NCBI GenBank assembly: GCA_035560935.1
Contig: DATMYQ010000025.1
Span: 1-21,896, forward strand
From: DATMYQ01 sp035560935
GTDB lineage: Bacteria; Bacillota; Negativicutes; Sporomusales; Sporomusaceae
Direction: 5' to 3'
Length of the DNA: 21,896 nucleotides
Shown here: in pieces, positions 7,411-15,046 of the stretch
Position numbering within the stretch: the first letter of the stretch is position 1
How the letters are laid out: every line of letters starts with the position of its first letter
Position numbers and translations under genes: made by a program
Notes under the pieces: model-generated
Told to the model about the DNA's origin: nothing
Database searches by the model: none
Seen by the model: only the letters and a program-made list of their open reading frames with translations

Positions 7411-9128
7411 GAAACCACCCTCTCTTTCTGTTGACGCTGGAGGGGAATATGCAGGCGAACGGAGGTCCCTGCCCCTTCCACGCTGTGAATAATCAACGCG
7501 TGGCGGGTCCCATAAATGGTTTTCAGGCGCTCATTAACATTCGTCAGGCCAATGCCGGCCCCGGTACCAAAACCATGATCGGTAATTTGGCTCAAAATAG
7601 CGGGAGAAATTCCCTGCCCGTCATCTTCAATAATAATTTCGACTTCATCGCCGTCCCGTCGGGCATGAATGGAAATTTTTCCGCCATTCGGTTTGGATAA
7701 AAGACCATGTTTTACCGCATTTTCCACCAACGGTTGCAGTGTAAACGCCGGAATCAACACATTCAGCACATCCGGGACAATATCTTTTGCGATAATCAGA
7801 CGTTGACCAAATCGTGCTTTTTCCAAAGTCAGATAGGAATCCACGTGGTCCAATTCTTCCTGGATGCTGACGTAATCCCTGGCTGTTTTTAAACTGCGGC
7901 GAAAGAAATCGCTGAGTTCAATAATTAATTCCCGGGCGTGTTCCGGATCCGTCCGGCATAACGAAACAATCGTATTCAATGCGTTAAACAAAAAATGAGG
8001 ATTAATCTGCGCACGCAGTGCCTTCAACTCAGCAGCCACTGCCAGTTCTGCCTTTTGCTGCAATGCGCCCAGTTCCAACTGTGTGCTGAAAATTTGTCCC
8101 AGTCCCTGACAAAACTCCAGATCCAGCTCTGTCATAGCTTCTTCCTGGGCGTAGTAAAGTTTCAGGCTACCCATCAATTCGTCCCGGCAAAATAACGGCA
8201 CAACCACGGCTGATTTTAACGGACAATCAGAAGCCGGACAGCCAATTTCCGAGGCATGTTGAGCCACTGTAATTTGACGGCTTTGCAAACAGTTTTTGGT
8301 TAGTTCGGTCTGTAATGGGATACCTCCGTGGTGGTGATCATCCGCCAAACCTACATGTGCCAAAACTTCTTCCACACTCGTGATAGCAACCGCCGCTGCC
8401 GATGTCATTTTCAAAATCGTGGTCGCTACCCGTTCCGCCGAAACCGGATTAAGGCCTTGTCGAAAATCGGCCAAAGCCGCATTGGCAATTTTCAATGCTT
8501 TGTGCGTTTGCAATGCGCCGATTTTCATCTGATATTGCCGTGCATTATGCACAATAATCATAAAAACAGCAATGCCCAAACCATTGGCCAGCGTCATTGG
8601 CAACACTACCTGAATAACCAATGATAAAGCCGTTCCAAACGGCTTGGCAAATAGCAATATAAGCCCCATACTGGCTAAAACCACACTGACGCCGGTAACT
8701 ACACCGGTGATCCATTCCGGAGTCCGTGGTCGAACTCTCGCATGGATATAGCCGGCCAATATTCCGCCTAGTATCGTGGCCACCCCGCATTGCACCGCCG
8801 TAAAACCGCCAATGTAAATTCGTTGCAAGCCGCTCAGTAATCCAACCACACCACCTACCCACGGCCCTCCTAATAGTCCGGCGACAATTGCGCCGGTATC
8901 CCTAAAGTTGGCAATAGCGTCTTCCACAGGAATACCGAAATAAGTTCCGGAAATAGAAATAACAGTAAAAAAAATAATCAGCAGAATCTTTTCCCTTATC
9001 GTTGTATGTTCTTTGAACATAATACGAAAAGCCTGTGTATGGGAAAACACATAAGCGACCACTGCAATAATTGCGATTCGTTGAACCAAAATCATTGACA
9101 AATTATTGTCTAAAAAGCTGTTGGTCAT
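7407..9128 (-). CDS. lytS: LytS/YpdA-type sensor histidine kinase (5TM, GAF, HisKA, HATPase)
   Basis: 573-residue membrane kinase. Residues 10-195 hold about six hydrophobic helices of the 5TM-5TMR_LYT sensor, including the signature FGIPVEDAIANFRDTGAI and GGPWVGGVVGLLSGLQR. A GAF-like domain spans about 225-355, with H265-H267 and C297/C302 (GCPASDCPLKSAVVVPLF), both conserved features of the LytS group as I recall it. The phosphorylated histidine is H378 in INPHFLFNALNTI. The ATPase domain has N470 (LQPLVENAVKHG), D503 (EDDGQGI) and the glycine loop GTGAGIGLTNVNERL. E. coli relatives (BtsS, YpdA) respond to pyruvate, while LytS is tied to membrane state. The ligand here is unknown. I take ATG at 9128, with AGGA eight bases upstream. 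ATG at 9137 has its purine tract too close. Confidence 0.94.
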   Translation of the reverse strand: MTNSFLDNNLSMILVQRIAIIAVVAYVFSHTQAFRIMFKEHTTIREKILLIIFFTVISISGTYFGIPVEDAIANFRDTGAIVAGLLGGPWVGGVVGLLSGLQRIYIGGFTAVQCGVATILGGILAGYIHARVRPRTPEWITGVVTGVSVVLASMGLILLFAKPFGTALSLVIQVVLPMTLANGLGIAVFMIIVHNARQYQMKIGALQTHKALKIANAALADFRQGLNPVSAERVATTILKMTSAAAVAITSVEEVLAHVGLADDHHHGGIPLQTELTKNCLQSRQITVAQHASEIGCPASDCPLKSAVVVPLFCRDELMGSLKLYYAQEEAMTELDLEFCQGLGQIFSTQLELGALQQKAELAVAAELKALRAQINPHFLFNALNTIVSLCRTDPEHARELIIELSDFFRRSLKTARDYVSIQEELDHVDSYLTLEKARFGQRLIIAKDIVPDVLNVLIPAFTLQPLVENAVKHGLLSKPNGGKISIHARRDGDEVEIIIEDDGQGISPAILSQITDHGFGTGAGIGLTNVNERLKTIYGTRHALIIHSVEGAGTSVRLHIPLQRQQKERVVS

Positions 9129-9163
9129 GATATTCATCCTACTTTATTGCCATTTTAGCTAAT

Positions 9164-9769
9164 TTACCGGGAAGATTGGTTATTGCGCAGTAATTGACCA
9201 ATCTGATGCATGATATTGTTACTGATATCATCCAGCGTTTCCTTATCGGTTTTTCCCGGCACAAGATACAAAGGCGGACCGAAACGGACTTCAAACTGCG
9301 GGAGCAGTGTACCATTGCACAACACCTGGTCAGTACCAATGACTGCGGCAGGAATAATAGGCACACCCGCTTTGGCGGCAATCAGCGCAATACCAGGCTC
9401 CGGACTGCCAAGCTCTCCCGTTTTACTACGTGTTCCTTCCGGAAATAGGCCCACCAGGTGGCCGTCCGCCAGACGTCCTAACGCGGTACGGATCGCATTA
9501 CGATCTGCGGTATTGCGCCGGACAGGAAAAGCACCCAGACGCAAAATGGTCCAGCCCAGTAAAGGCTGATTAAACAGTTCTTCTTTGGCCATAAAAGAAA
9601 CTCGCCGCGCCAGTGCTGCACCCACCACTGGCGGATCCCATAGGCTGATGTGATTGGCGGCCACAATAGCTCCCCCTTGAAGGGGTATATTTTCACTGCC
9701 AGTCACTTTCAGACGAAAAACAAGACGGATGAAATTTCCTAAAAGAAACTTAATAACGCTATAAAGCAT
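9164..9769 (-). CDS. plsC: PlsC-type 1-acyl-sn-glycerol-3-phosphate acyltransferase
   Basis: Membrane-bound acyltransferase that converts lysophosphatidate to phosphatidate. 201 residues with a single N-terminal hydrophobic stretch (MLYSVIKFLLGNFIRLVF). The catalytic HX4D motif is H40-D45 (NHISLWD). The glycerol-phosphate site is FPEGTRS at 109-115, preceded by FPVRRN near 81 and followed by VPIIPAAVIG near 136-145. The ATG at 9769 overlaps the last 11 bases of cmk, which supports translational coupling. A TTG at 9796 would lengthen it without any matching family sequence. PlsY, which makes its substrate, is at the left end of the window. The cmk-plsC pair is common in Bacillota. Confidence 0.95.
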   Translation of the reverse strand: MLYSVIKFLLGNFIRLVFRLKVTGSENIPLQGGAIVAANHISLWDPPVVGAALARRVSFMAKEELFNQPLLGWTILRLGAFPVRRNTADRNAIRTALGRLADGHLVGLFPEGTRSKTGELGSPEPGIALIAAKAGVPIIPAAVIGTDQVLCNGTLLPQFEVRFGPPLYLVPGKTDKETLDDISNNIMHQIGQLLRNNQSSR

Positions 9770-10442
9770 GGGCTTTTTCCAAGCACAAATCGACAATCTT
9801 CTGTACTACTTCATTCAACGAAAGGGCAGTCGTATCTAAAAGTAGTGCATCGGCAGCCTGGACCAAAGGAGCGGCCTCGCGTTCTGAATCCTGACGATCC
9901 CGTTCCGCAATCTCGGCAGTCAACTGATTTAGATCAACGGCAATCTGTTTTCCCGACAGTTCCAACCAACGGCGTTTGGCCCGTTCCTGAATAGAAGCCG
10001 TCAAAAATAACTTCAGGTCTGCATTTGGCAATACGTGCGTGCCGATATCCCTTCCGTCCATAACCACCCCGCCGGCACGAGCCATTTCCTGCTGTATCCG
10101 GACCAGAACCTGCCGTAGGGCAGGGAGCATGGCCACCTCGGGGACCAGTGCGGTTACTTCCGGACTGCGTATTGCATCGGTAACATTAATGCCATCGACA
10201 CAGACAGTTAGTTTACCTCCCGTGTAATCAAACGTTAATTTCATATTTTCTGCCAGTACTGCAACCTTTTTTTCTTCGGTGACGGAAACGGTTTGCTGCT
10301 TTTGCAACGCTTGCCAAGCTACGGAACGATACATAGCACCCGTATCGATATAAATATAATTCAGACGTTCCGCCACCAGCTTGGCAACGGTGCTTTTACC
10401 GGCACCGGCCGGTCCGTCAATGGCTATAGTCAGTTTTTTCAT
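9759..10442 (-). CDS. cmk: Cytidylate kinase
   Basis: Phosphorylates CMP and dCMP with ATP in pyrimidine nucleotide recycling. 227 residues, the usual bacterial length. Walker A is GPAGAGKS at 10-17, and DTGAMYRSVAW lies in the NMP-binding region. The family motif VVMDGRDIGTHVLPNADLKLFL holds the CMP-contacting Asp and Arg. The lid segment has RAKRRWLE and AERDRQDSERE. The C-terminus has the typical LLLDTTALSLNEVV. The ATG at 10442 has GGGAGGA upstream, and an open frame extends further upstream (to 10559) but would overlap aroA and lacks family sequence. It lies 28 bp below aroA and overlaps plsC by 11 bp. In many Bacillota it is followed by plsC and ispH or an S1 gene. Here lytS-lytT intervene. 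Confidence 0.97.
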   Translation of the reverse strand: MKKLTIAIDGPAGAGKSTVAKLVAERLNYIYIDTGAMYRSVAWQALQKQQTVSVTEEKKVAVLAENMKLTFDYTGGKLTVCVDGINVTDAIRSPEVTALVPEVAMLPALRQVLVRIQQEMARAGGVVMDGRDIGTHVLPNADLKLFLTASIQERAKRRWLELSGKQIAVDLNQLTAEIAERDRQDSEREAAPLVQAADALLLDTTALSLNEVVQKIVDLCLEKAHAL

Positions 10443-10470
10443 GGATATCCTCCCTGATTTTAAATAATAT

Positions 10471-11784
10471 CTATCGGCTATGCATTCGTAATGCTTCCAA
10501 TACGGTGTAAAAATCAGGATACGATATGGCCACACAGTCCGGTTCAATAATTTCCACACCCTGAGAAGCCAGTCCGGCTACCGCCGCGGCCATGGCCATT
10601 CGATGGTCGTCATGCGAATGGCACTGTGCAAAGTTCAATTTCTGCGGACCTTCAATCACTAATCCATCCGGCGTTTCTTCCAGTTGGGCACCCAATTTTC
10701 CAAGTTCCGCCGCTACTGCTGCCAGCCGGTCCGTCTCTTTTACTCTCAATTCCTCGGCTCCCCGGATCACAGTTTTACCCCGGGCAAACAAAGCGGCCAC
10801 AGCCAATACCGGAATTTCATCAATGAGGCGGGGAATTATTTCCACATCTAATGTGACTCCTTTTAAATCACTGCTTCGGACGGTTATATCTGCAATGGGT
10901 TCCTTGCCGCTCCAACGTTGATTTTTTACTGCGATGTCGGCCCCCATTTCCGCCAATACGTCCAAAATACCAGTTCGGGTTGGATTAATGCCCACCCCCG
11001 TCAAAGTGATTTCACTGCCGGGAATGATGGTTGCAGCCACCAGCCAAAACGCAGCGGAGCTGATATCTCCAGGAACATCTAAAACGGTTGGAGCATTAAG
11101 CTCTTTCACCGGATTCACGATAACGGTATTGCCTGAACGGGCTACTGGCACTCCAAACGATTCCAGCATGCATTCACTGTGGTCCCGTGATGGATACGGC
11201 TCGGTAATCCGTGACGGTGAGTTGGCAAACAAAGCAGCCAGCATGATTGCAGATTTGATTTGGGCGCTGGCAACCGGCATGATATAATCAATTCCTTGCA
11301 GACTGCCGTTCGGCGGCATAATGGCTAAAGGCGCATACCGTGCCGATTCACGGCCGGCAATTCGGGCACCCATCTGAGAAAGCGGTGTAATGACCCGGCC
11401 CATTGGACGCTTGCGCAAAGAGGCATCACCGGTCATAACGCTAAAAAAAGGCTGTGCTGCCAAAATACCTGATAACAGGCGTAAGGTGGTGCCGGAATTT
11501 CCCGCATCCAGGATATCTGTTGGTTCTTGCAGCCCAAACAAACCATTGCCAGTCACTTTGAGCTGCTGGCTGCCTGCCACAATTTCGACATTAACTCCCA
11601 TTGCCTTCATACAGGCAACGGTGGAAAGGCAATCCTGCGCGTGGAGAAAATTGTTAATTGTCACTGAAGTATTTGCCAAACCAGACAGCATAATGCTGCG
11701 GTGAGAGACGGATTTATCTCCGGGAATACTTATAGTCCCCGATAATGCTTTTGCTGGTTTTATGATACGATTTTGTTTTTTCAT
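10471..11784 (-). CDS. aroA: 3-phosphoshikimate 1-carboxyvinyltransferase (EPSP synthase)
   Basis: Sixth step of the shikimate pathway: joins phosphoenolpyruvate to shikimate-3-phosphate. 437 residues. Motifs in order: PGDKSVSHRSIM (21-32, shikimate phosphate and PEP contacts), DAGNSGTTLRLLSG (93-106, first signature), RKRPMGR (124-130), QIKSAIMLAALFA (175-187), EPYPSRDHSECML (195-207), D322 in RLIDEIP (catalytic base region), RVKETDRL (347-354, second signature) and HDDHRMAMA (391-399). The PEP-site glycine of NSGTT (G98) is kept. The ATG at 11784 has AAAGGATGG upstream and lies 14 bp after aroF, so the two form a pair. A further upstream start at 11817 would overlap aroF and lacks support. 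Confidence 0.97.
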   Translation of the reverse strand: MKKQNRIIKPAKALSGTISIPGDKSVSHRSIMLSGLANTSVTINNFLHAQDCLSTVACMKAMGVNVEIVAGSQQLKVTGNGLFGLQEPTDILDAGNSGTTLRLLSGILAAQPFFSVMTGDASLRKRPMGRVITPLSQMGARIAGRESARYAPLAIMPPNGSLQGIDYIMPVASAQIKSAIMLAALFANSPSRITEPYPSRDHSECMLESFGVPVARSGNTVIVNPVKELNAPTVLDVPGDISSAAFWLVAATIIPGSEITLTGVGINPTRTGILDVLAEMGADIAVKNQRWSGKEPIADITVRSSDLKGVTLDVEIIPRLIDEIPVLAVAALFARGKTVIRGAEELRVKETDRLAAVAAELGKLGAQLEETPDGLVIEGPQKLNFAQCHSHDDHRMAMAAAVAGLASQGVEIIEPDCVAISYPDFYTVLEALRMHSR

Positions 11785-11798
11785 AACAGCGCCATCCT

Positions 11799-12824
11799 TT
11801 ACTGAAAAGTGGGACAAACGTACCGGCGGCTAAGGGCTGCCAAAGCTTCCAACTCTGAAAGCAGTTGTGAAAAATTACTGGGAGTCAACGATTGTGGTCC
11901 GTCGGAAACCGCTTCTTCCGGACAGGGATGAACTTCAATAATTAAGCCATCTGCCCCGGCGGCCATTGCCGCTTTCGCCATCGGTGCCACCCATTGCCAT
12001 TTACCGGTACCATGGCTGGGATCAACAATGATCGGTAAGTGAGACAGTTCATGGATAGCCGGTATTGCGTTCAGATCCAGAGTATTGCGAGTATAGGTTT
12101 CAAAAGTTCGAATGCCCCGTTCACAAAGTACCACCTGGGAATTTCCGCTGGACAGAATGTATTCTGCCGCCATTAGCCATTCTTCCATGGTTGCGGCCAT
12201 ACCACGCTTCAGCAATACCGGACGTCCCGCTTTCGCAACTTCCTGCAACAAAACAAAATTTTGCATGTTGCGAGCGCCGATTTGCAGCATATCCGCCACA
12301 TCCGCCATCATTTCCACCAGGTTGTGATCAGTTACTTCCGTAACGACAGGCAGACCGACTTCCTGGCGTACCGCCCTGATAATCTCCAGCCCGTCTCGTT
12401 GTAACCCCTGAAAACTATAAGGAGATGTTCTAGGTTTATATGCGCCTCCCCGTAATAAGGAAGCGCCAGCTGCTTTTACTGCTATGGCAGTCGTTCGAAA
12501 CTGTTCATAACTTTCAATTGCACAAGGACCGGCAATGACCGGAACATGCCGACCACCAAAGGAAGCTTCTGCCACTTTGACCACAGTATTGTTTTGCTGA
12601 AATTCACGACTGGCCAGTTTGAAAGGGGCCTCTATCATCACTACTTTTTCTACACCGGGCATTCGTTCATACAATTCGGCTTTACAGGCGAGTGAATCAC
12701 CGCTGGCGGTAATGTAAAGTTTATTTCTACAGATAATCCGATGACCGGTCAGTCCGTTTTTCTGCAGTTTTTCCAGTATTCGGTGAACCTGATCTTCCGT
12801 GGGAGAATGCAAGATGATAATCAT
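11799..12824 (-). CDS. aroF: DAHP synthase with N-terminal ferredoxin-like regulatory domain
   Basis: First step of the shikimate pathway: condenses phosphoenolpyruvate and erythrose-4-phosphate. 341 residues of the type I-beta class. Residues 1-65 form the ferredoxin-like domain (MIIILHSPTEDQVHRILEKL) that gives Tyr/Phe feedback inhibition in the Thermotoga enzyme. Feedback here is inferred. The barrel has GPCAIES (99-105), KPRTSPYSFQG (130-140), KRG (206-208), CERG (234-237), DPSHGTGK (268-275) and EVHPCPEEAVSDG (297-309). Metal ligands are C101, H271, E297 and D308. The ATG at 12824 has GGAGGA seven bases upstream. It is followed after 14 bp by aroA. No T-box is seen in its 105-bp leader, but two hairpins are (12844-12869, 12896-12913). 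Confidence 0.97.
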   Translation of the reverse strand: MIIILHSPTEDQVHRILEKLQKNGLTGHRIICRNKLYITASGDSLACKAELYERMPGVEKVVMIEAPFKLASREFQQNNTVVKVAEASFGGRHVPVIAGPCAIESYEQFRTTAIAVKAAGASLLRGGAYKPRTSPYSFQGLQRDGLEIIRAVRQEVGLPVVTEVTDHNLVEMMADVADMLQIGARNMQNFVLLQEVAKAGRPVLLKRGMAATMEEWLMAAEYILSSGNSQVVLCERGIRTFETYTRNTLDLNAIPAIHELSHLPIIVDPSHGTGKWQWVAPMAKAAMAAGADGLIIEVHPCPEEAVSDGPQSLTPSNFSQLLSELEALAALSRRYVCPTFQ

Positions 12825-12843
12825 GACTCTATCCTCCATATAT

Positions 12844-12869
12844 CCCCAATCCATAAACGTTTTTTGGGG
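12844..12869 (-). repeat. Inverted repeat in the aroF leader
   Basis: Six-base arms CCCCAA and TTGGGG with a 14-base loop, ending about 20 bases before the aroF start codon. In RNA it would place a GC-rich hairpin just before the ribosome binding site. No U-tract follows on the minus strand, so it is not a plain terminator. Confidence 0.4.
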
Positions 12870-12895
12870 GGAATGCCACTATAGTATTCCTCACA

Positions 12896-12913
12896 GGCAG
12901 GAAATATCCTGCC
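12896..12913 (-). repeat. Perfect 7-bp hairpin after the YhiN-type gene
   Basis: GGCAGGA and TCCTGCC arms around a four-base loop, 16 bases after the flavoprotein stop codon. The stem is GC-rich and stable, but no T-tract follows, so it may be a weak or factor-dependent terminator or a 3' stabiliser. Confidence 0.45.
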
Positions 12914-12929
12914 CATCTCCACGGATTTT

Positions 12930-14183
12930 CTAGAATGATTCCGCCGCTGACCGACCGGCAACAAAACCGGTGGAAAATGCTGCTTGTAAATTAAACCCCC
13001 CGGTATAGCCATCGATGTCAATCAGTTCTCCAGCGAAAAAAAGATTGTCCAGTAGTCTTGAACGCATACTGGAGGCGTCCAATTCTTTGACATGAACTCC
13101 GCCCGCCGTAACGATTGCCTCGGAAATGGGCCGGGTAGCAGTGACCGTAAAACTAAGATGCTGCAATTTCTGCATTAGTCGCAGACGTTCGGTACGAGTC
13201 AGTTGATGAACGAATTTATCAGGATCCAGAAAAGACAGATCAATCATGACCGGGATCATTTTGGAGGGTAATAATTCATGCAGAGAATTTTTCAGCTGTT
13301 TACGGGAGAACTGTGCAAAATCCCGTTGCAGCCGTTTATCAAGTTGCTCCTCACTCAACGCCGGTTTCAGATTAATCTCAATCGTCAGCTCACGGTCGGG
13401 ATGTTGTGTCAACAATCGGGATGCATTGTGACTTAGTGAAAGAATAATAGGTCCCGACAAGCCAAAGTGAGTAAAAAGCATTTCTCCAAATTCGGCAGCG
13501 ATTTTTTTCCCTTCAGACAATAGTGTAGCCTGTACGTTCTTGAGCGACAGGCCCTGCAATTCTTTTACCCATTCCTCTGCCACTTCCAGCGGCGCCAGTG
13601 AGGGACGGATATCAATGATTTGATGCCCCAAAGCGGCCGCTATACGATATCCGTCGCCGGAAGAACCGGTCCCTGGATAAGAGGCGCCGCCGGTGGCCAG
13701 AATAAACTCCTCGCCAGGATATCGTCCGGTTGTAGTTATCGCTTCGGTTATCCGGCCATCGACAACGGTCAGTTGTTCGACTTTTTGTCCAGTCAGCAGG
13801 CGAATATTTAGCTTCTCCAACATCCGCAAAAAGGTTCGGACCACATCGTGAGCTCGATCACTGACGGGAAAGACCCGTCCGCCCCGCTCCACTTTAGTTT
13901 CCAAACCCCAGCGGGCCAAAAAATTTACCAAATCCTGATTGCCAAACGAATGAAAGGCACTGTACAAAAAAGATCCGTTTCCCGGCATATTCTTCACTAG
14001 TCCGGAAACATCGCAGTGATTCGTCAGATTGCAACGCCCTTTACCGGTAATCAGGAGTTTTCGTCCCACTGCCGGCATTTTTTCCAAAATAGTTACTGAA
14101 GCAGCACCATGTTCCGCAGCACTGACTGCGGCCATTAGACCTGCTGCGCCGCCACCAATGACGATAACGTTTTTCATACTCAT
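12930..14183 (-). CDS. HI0933/YhiN-family FAD-dependent flavoprotein
   Basis: 417-residue predicted NAD(P)/FAD-dependent oxidoreductase of the HI0933 family, sometimes labelled aminoacetone oxidase. The true reaction is unknown. The N-terminal Rossmann motif is VIVIGGGAAGLMAAVSAAEHG (IGGGAAG near 9-15). The family block AVGRKLLITGKGRCNLTN follows near 38-55. The second nucleotide-facing motif is FILATGGASYPGTGSSGDGY near 160-180. The C-terminal FAD loop is LFFAGELIDIDGYTGGFNLQ near 386-405. There is no signal peptide, so it is cytoplasmic. The ATG at 14183 shares one base with the rluB stop codon (TAATG), so translation is coupled. Downstream after 105 bp is aroF. No functional link to either neighbour is evident. 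Confidence 0.93.
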   Translation of the reverse strand: MSMKNVIVIGGGAAGLMAAVSAAEHGAASVTILEKMPAVGRKLLITGKGRCNLTNHCDVSGLVKNMPGNGSFLYSAFHSFGNQDLVNFLARWGLETKVERGGRVFPVSDRAHDVVRTFLRMLEKLNIRLLTGQKVEQLTVVDGRITEAITTTGRYPGEEFILATGGASYPGTGSSGDGYRIAAALGHQIIDIRPSLAPLEVAEEWVKELQGLSLKNVQATLLSEGKKIAAEFGEMLFTHFGLSGPIILSLSHNASRLLTQHPDRELTIEINLKPALSEEQLDKRLQRDFAQFSRKQLKNSLHELLPSKMIPVMIDLSFLDPDKFVHQLTRTERLRLMQKLQHLSFTVTATRPISEAIVTAGGVHVKELDASSMRSRLLDNLFFAGELIDIDGYTGGFNLQAAFSTGFVAGRSAAESF

Positions 14184-14929
14184 TACCGCCCTTTTTCCGG
14201 TAACTTACGAGCAGGATTTTTCAACTCCCGCACTTCTGCGGGAGTTAAATGCCGATATTGACCCCGGTGCAATCCCTCCAGGGTCAGGAAAGCCAACCTA
14301 GTCCTTTTCAGATTTTTCACTTCATGGCCTATCGCTTCGCACATCCGCCGAATCTGACGATTCTTCCCCTCATGAATGACAATCTCCAAAGTGGTCAGAT
14401 TTTTTTCCTGATCCCGTTCTTTTATCATAATCAAAGCCGGGGCTGTCAAGCCATCTTCTAACTGGATGCCGACGCGTAATTTATCCAGCCGGTCTTCGGT
14501 CGGCATACCCTGTACTTTGGCCAAATAGGTTTTGTCAACATGATGACTTGGATGCGTCAACTGGTTGGTTAGTTCGCCGTCGTTAGTTAACAGCAGCAGG
14601 CCCTCGGTGTTGTAGTCCAGACGACCAACCGGATAGACCCGGGCAGAAACATCTCTAACCAAATCAGCCACTGTCTTGCGCCCTCTGGAGTCTTGTAACG
14701 TTGTTAAAACACCTTTAGGTTTGAACAGTAACAGATAGACCAGCTTTTCCGCAATGATCAGCTTACCGTCCACCCTGATTTTTGCATTAACCGGATGTAC
14801 TTTGACGCCCAGTTCCGTGACGATTTTACCATTCACGCTGACTCTCCCGGCAGTAATCAGGTTTTCTGCTTCTCTACGGGAGGCAAGACCTGCCTGGGCA
14901 ATGACTTTCTGCAGTCGTTCCAACATCAT
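14183..14929 (-). CDS. rluB: RluB-type 23S rRNA pseudouridine synthase (RsuA family)
   Basis: Isomerises a uridine to pseudouridine in the peptidyl-transferase region of 23S rRNA; RluB is the likely member, while RsuA or RluF are less likely. 248 residues. An S4 RNA-binding domain covers 3-60 (MLERLQKVIAQAGLASRREA, AGRVSVNGK). The catalytic domain has KPKGVLTT (70-77) and the motif GRLDYNTEGLLLLTNDGEL with catalytic D105. The C-terminal half has THPSHHVDKTYLAKV and EGKNRQIRRMCEAIGHEV. ATG at 14929 (ATGATG) has AAGGAG about eight bases upstream. In Bacillus subtilis the order is scpA-scpB-dacB-spmA-spmB-rluB. Here spmA and spmB are absent between the carboxypeptidase and rluB. Confidence 0.95.
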   Translation of the reverse strand: MMLERLQKVIAQAGLASRREAENLITAGRVSVNGKIVTELGVKVHPVNAKIRVDGKLIIAEKLVYLLLFKPKGVLTTLQDSRGRKTVADLVRDVSARVYPVGRLDYNTEGLLLLTNDGELTNQLTHPSHHVDKTYLAKVQGMPTEDRLDKLRVGIQLEDGLTAPALIMIKERDQEKNLTTLEIVIHEGKNRQIRRMCEAIGHEVKNLKRTRLAFLTLEGLHRGQYRHLTPAEVRELKNPARKLPEKGR

Positions 14930-14948
14930 ATATTGTTCTCCTTCATTT

Positions 14949-14966
14949 CCCTTTTTCCGGCAAGTT
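14949..14966. repeat. Short direct repeat bracketing rluB (second copy 14189-14206)
   Basis: Plus-strand CCCTTTTTCCGG is followed by YAASTT at both 14949-14966 (just before rluB) and 14189-14206 (its last codons), with 16 of 18 bases identical. The 12-base core is exact. It could be chance in a purine-rich setting or the trace of an old duplication or deletion. Confidence 0.3.
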
Positions 14967-15046
14967 CTTCATTTTGGGTTCTTTTTCGATTAAAGGAACG
15001 CGCAACCTGGAAGACTTACATGGGGCACGAACGGATCCGTGATTCT

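Noticed and set aside
9129..9137. Alternative lytS start three codons upstream (MNIM).
   Set aside because: Its purine tract abuts the ATG with no spacing, while the ATG at 9128 has AGGA at a good distance.
10443..10559. N-terminally extended cmk frame (and like extensions of trpS, dacB and xerD).
   Set aside because: The added residues match no family sequence, would overlap the upstream gene or leader, and good ribosome binding sites precede the shorter starts.
15031..15040. Palindrome ACGGATCCGT after the carboxypeptidase gene.
   Set aside because: Ten bases without loop or T-tract; expected by chance in a window this long.
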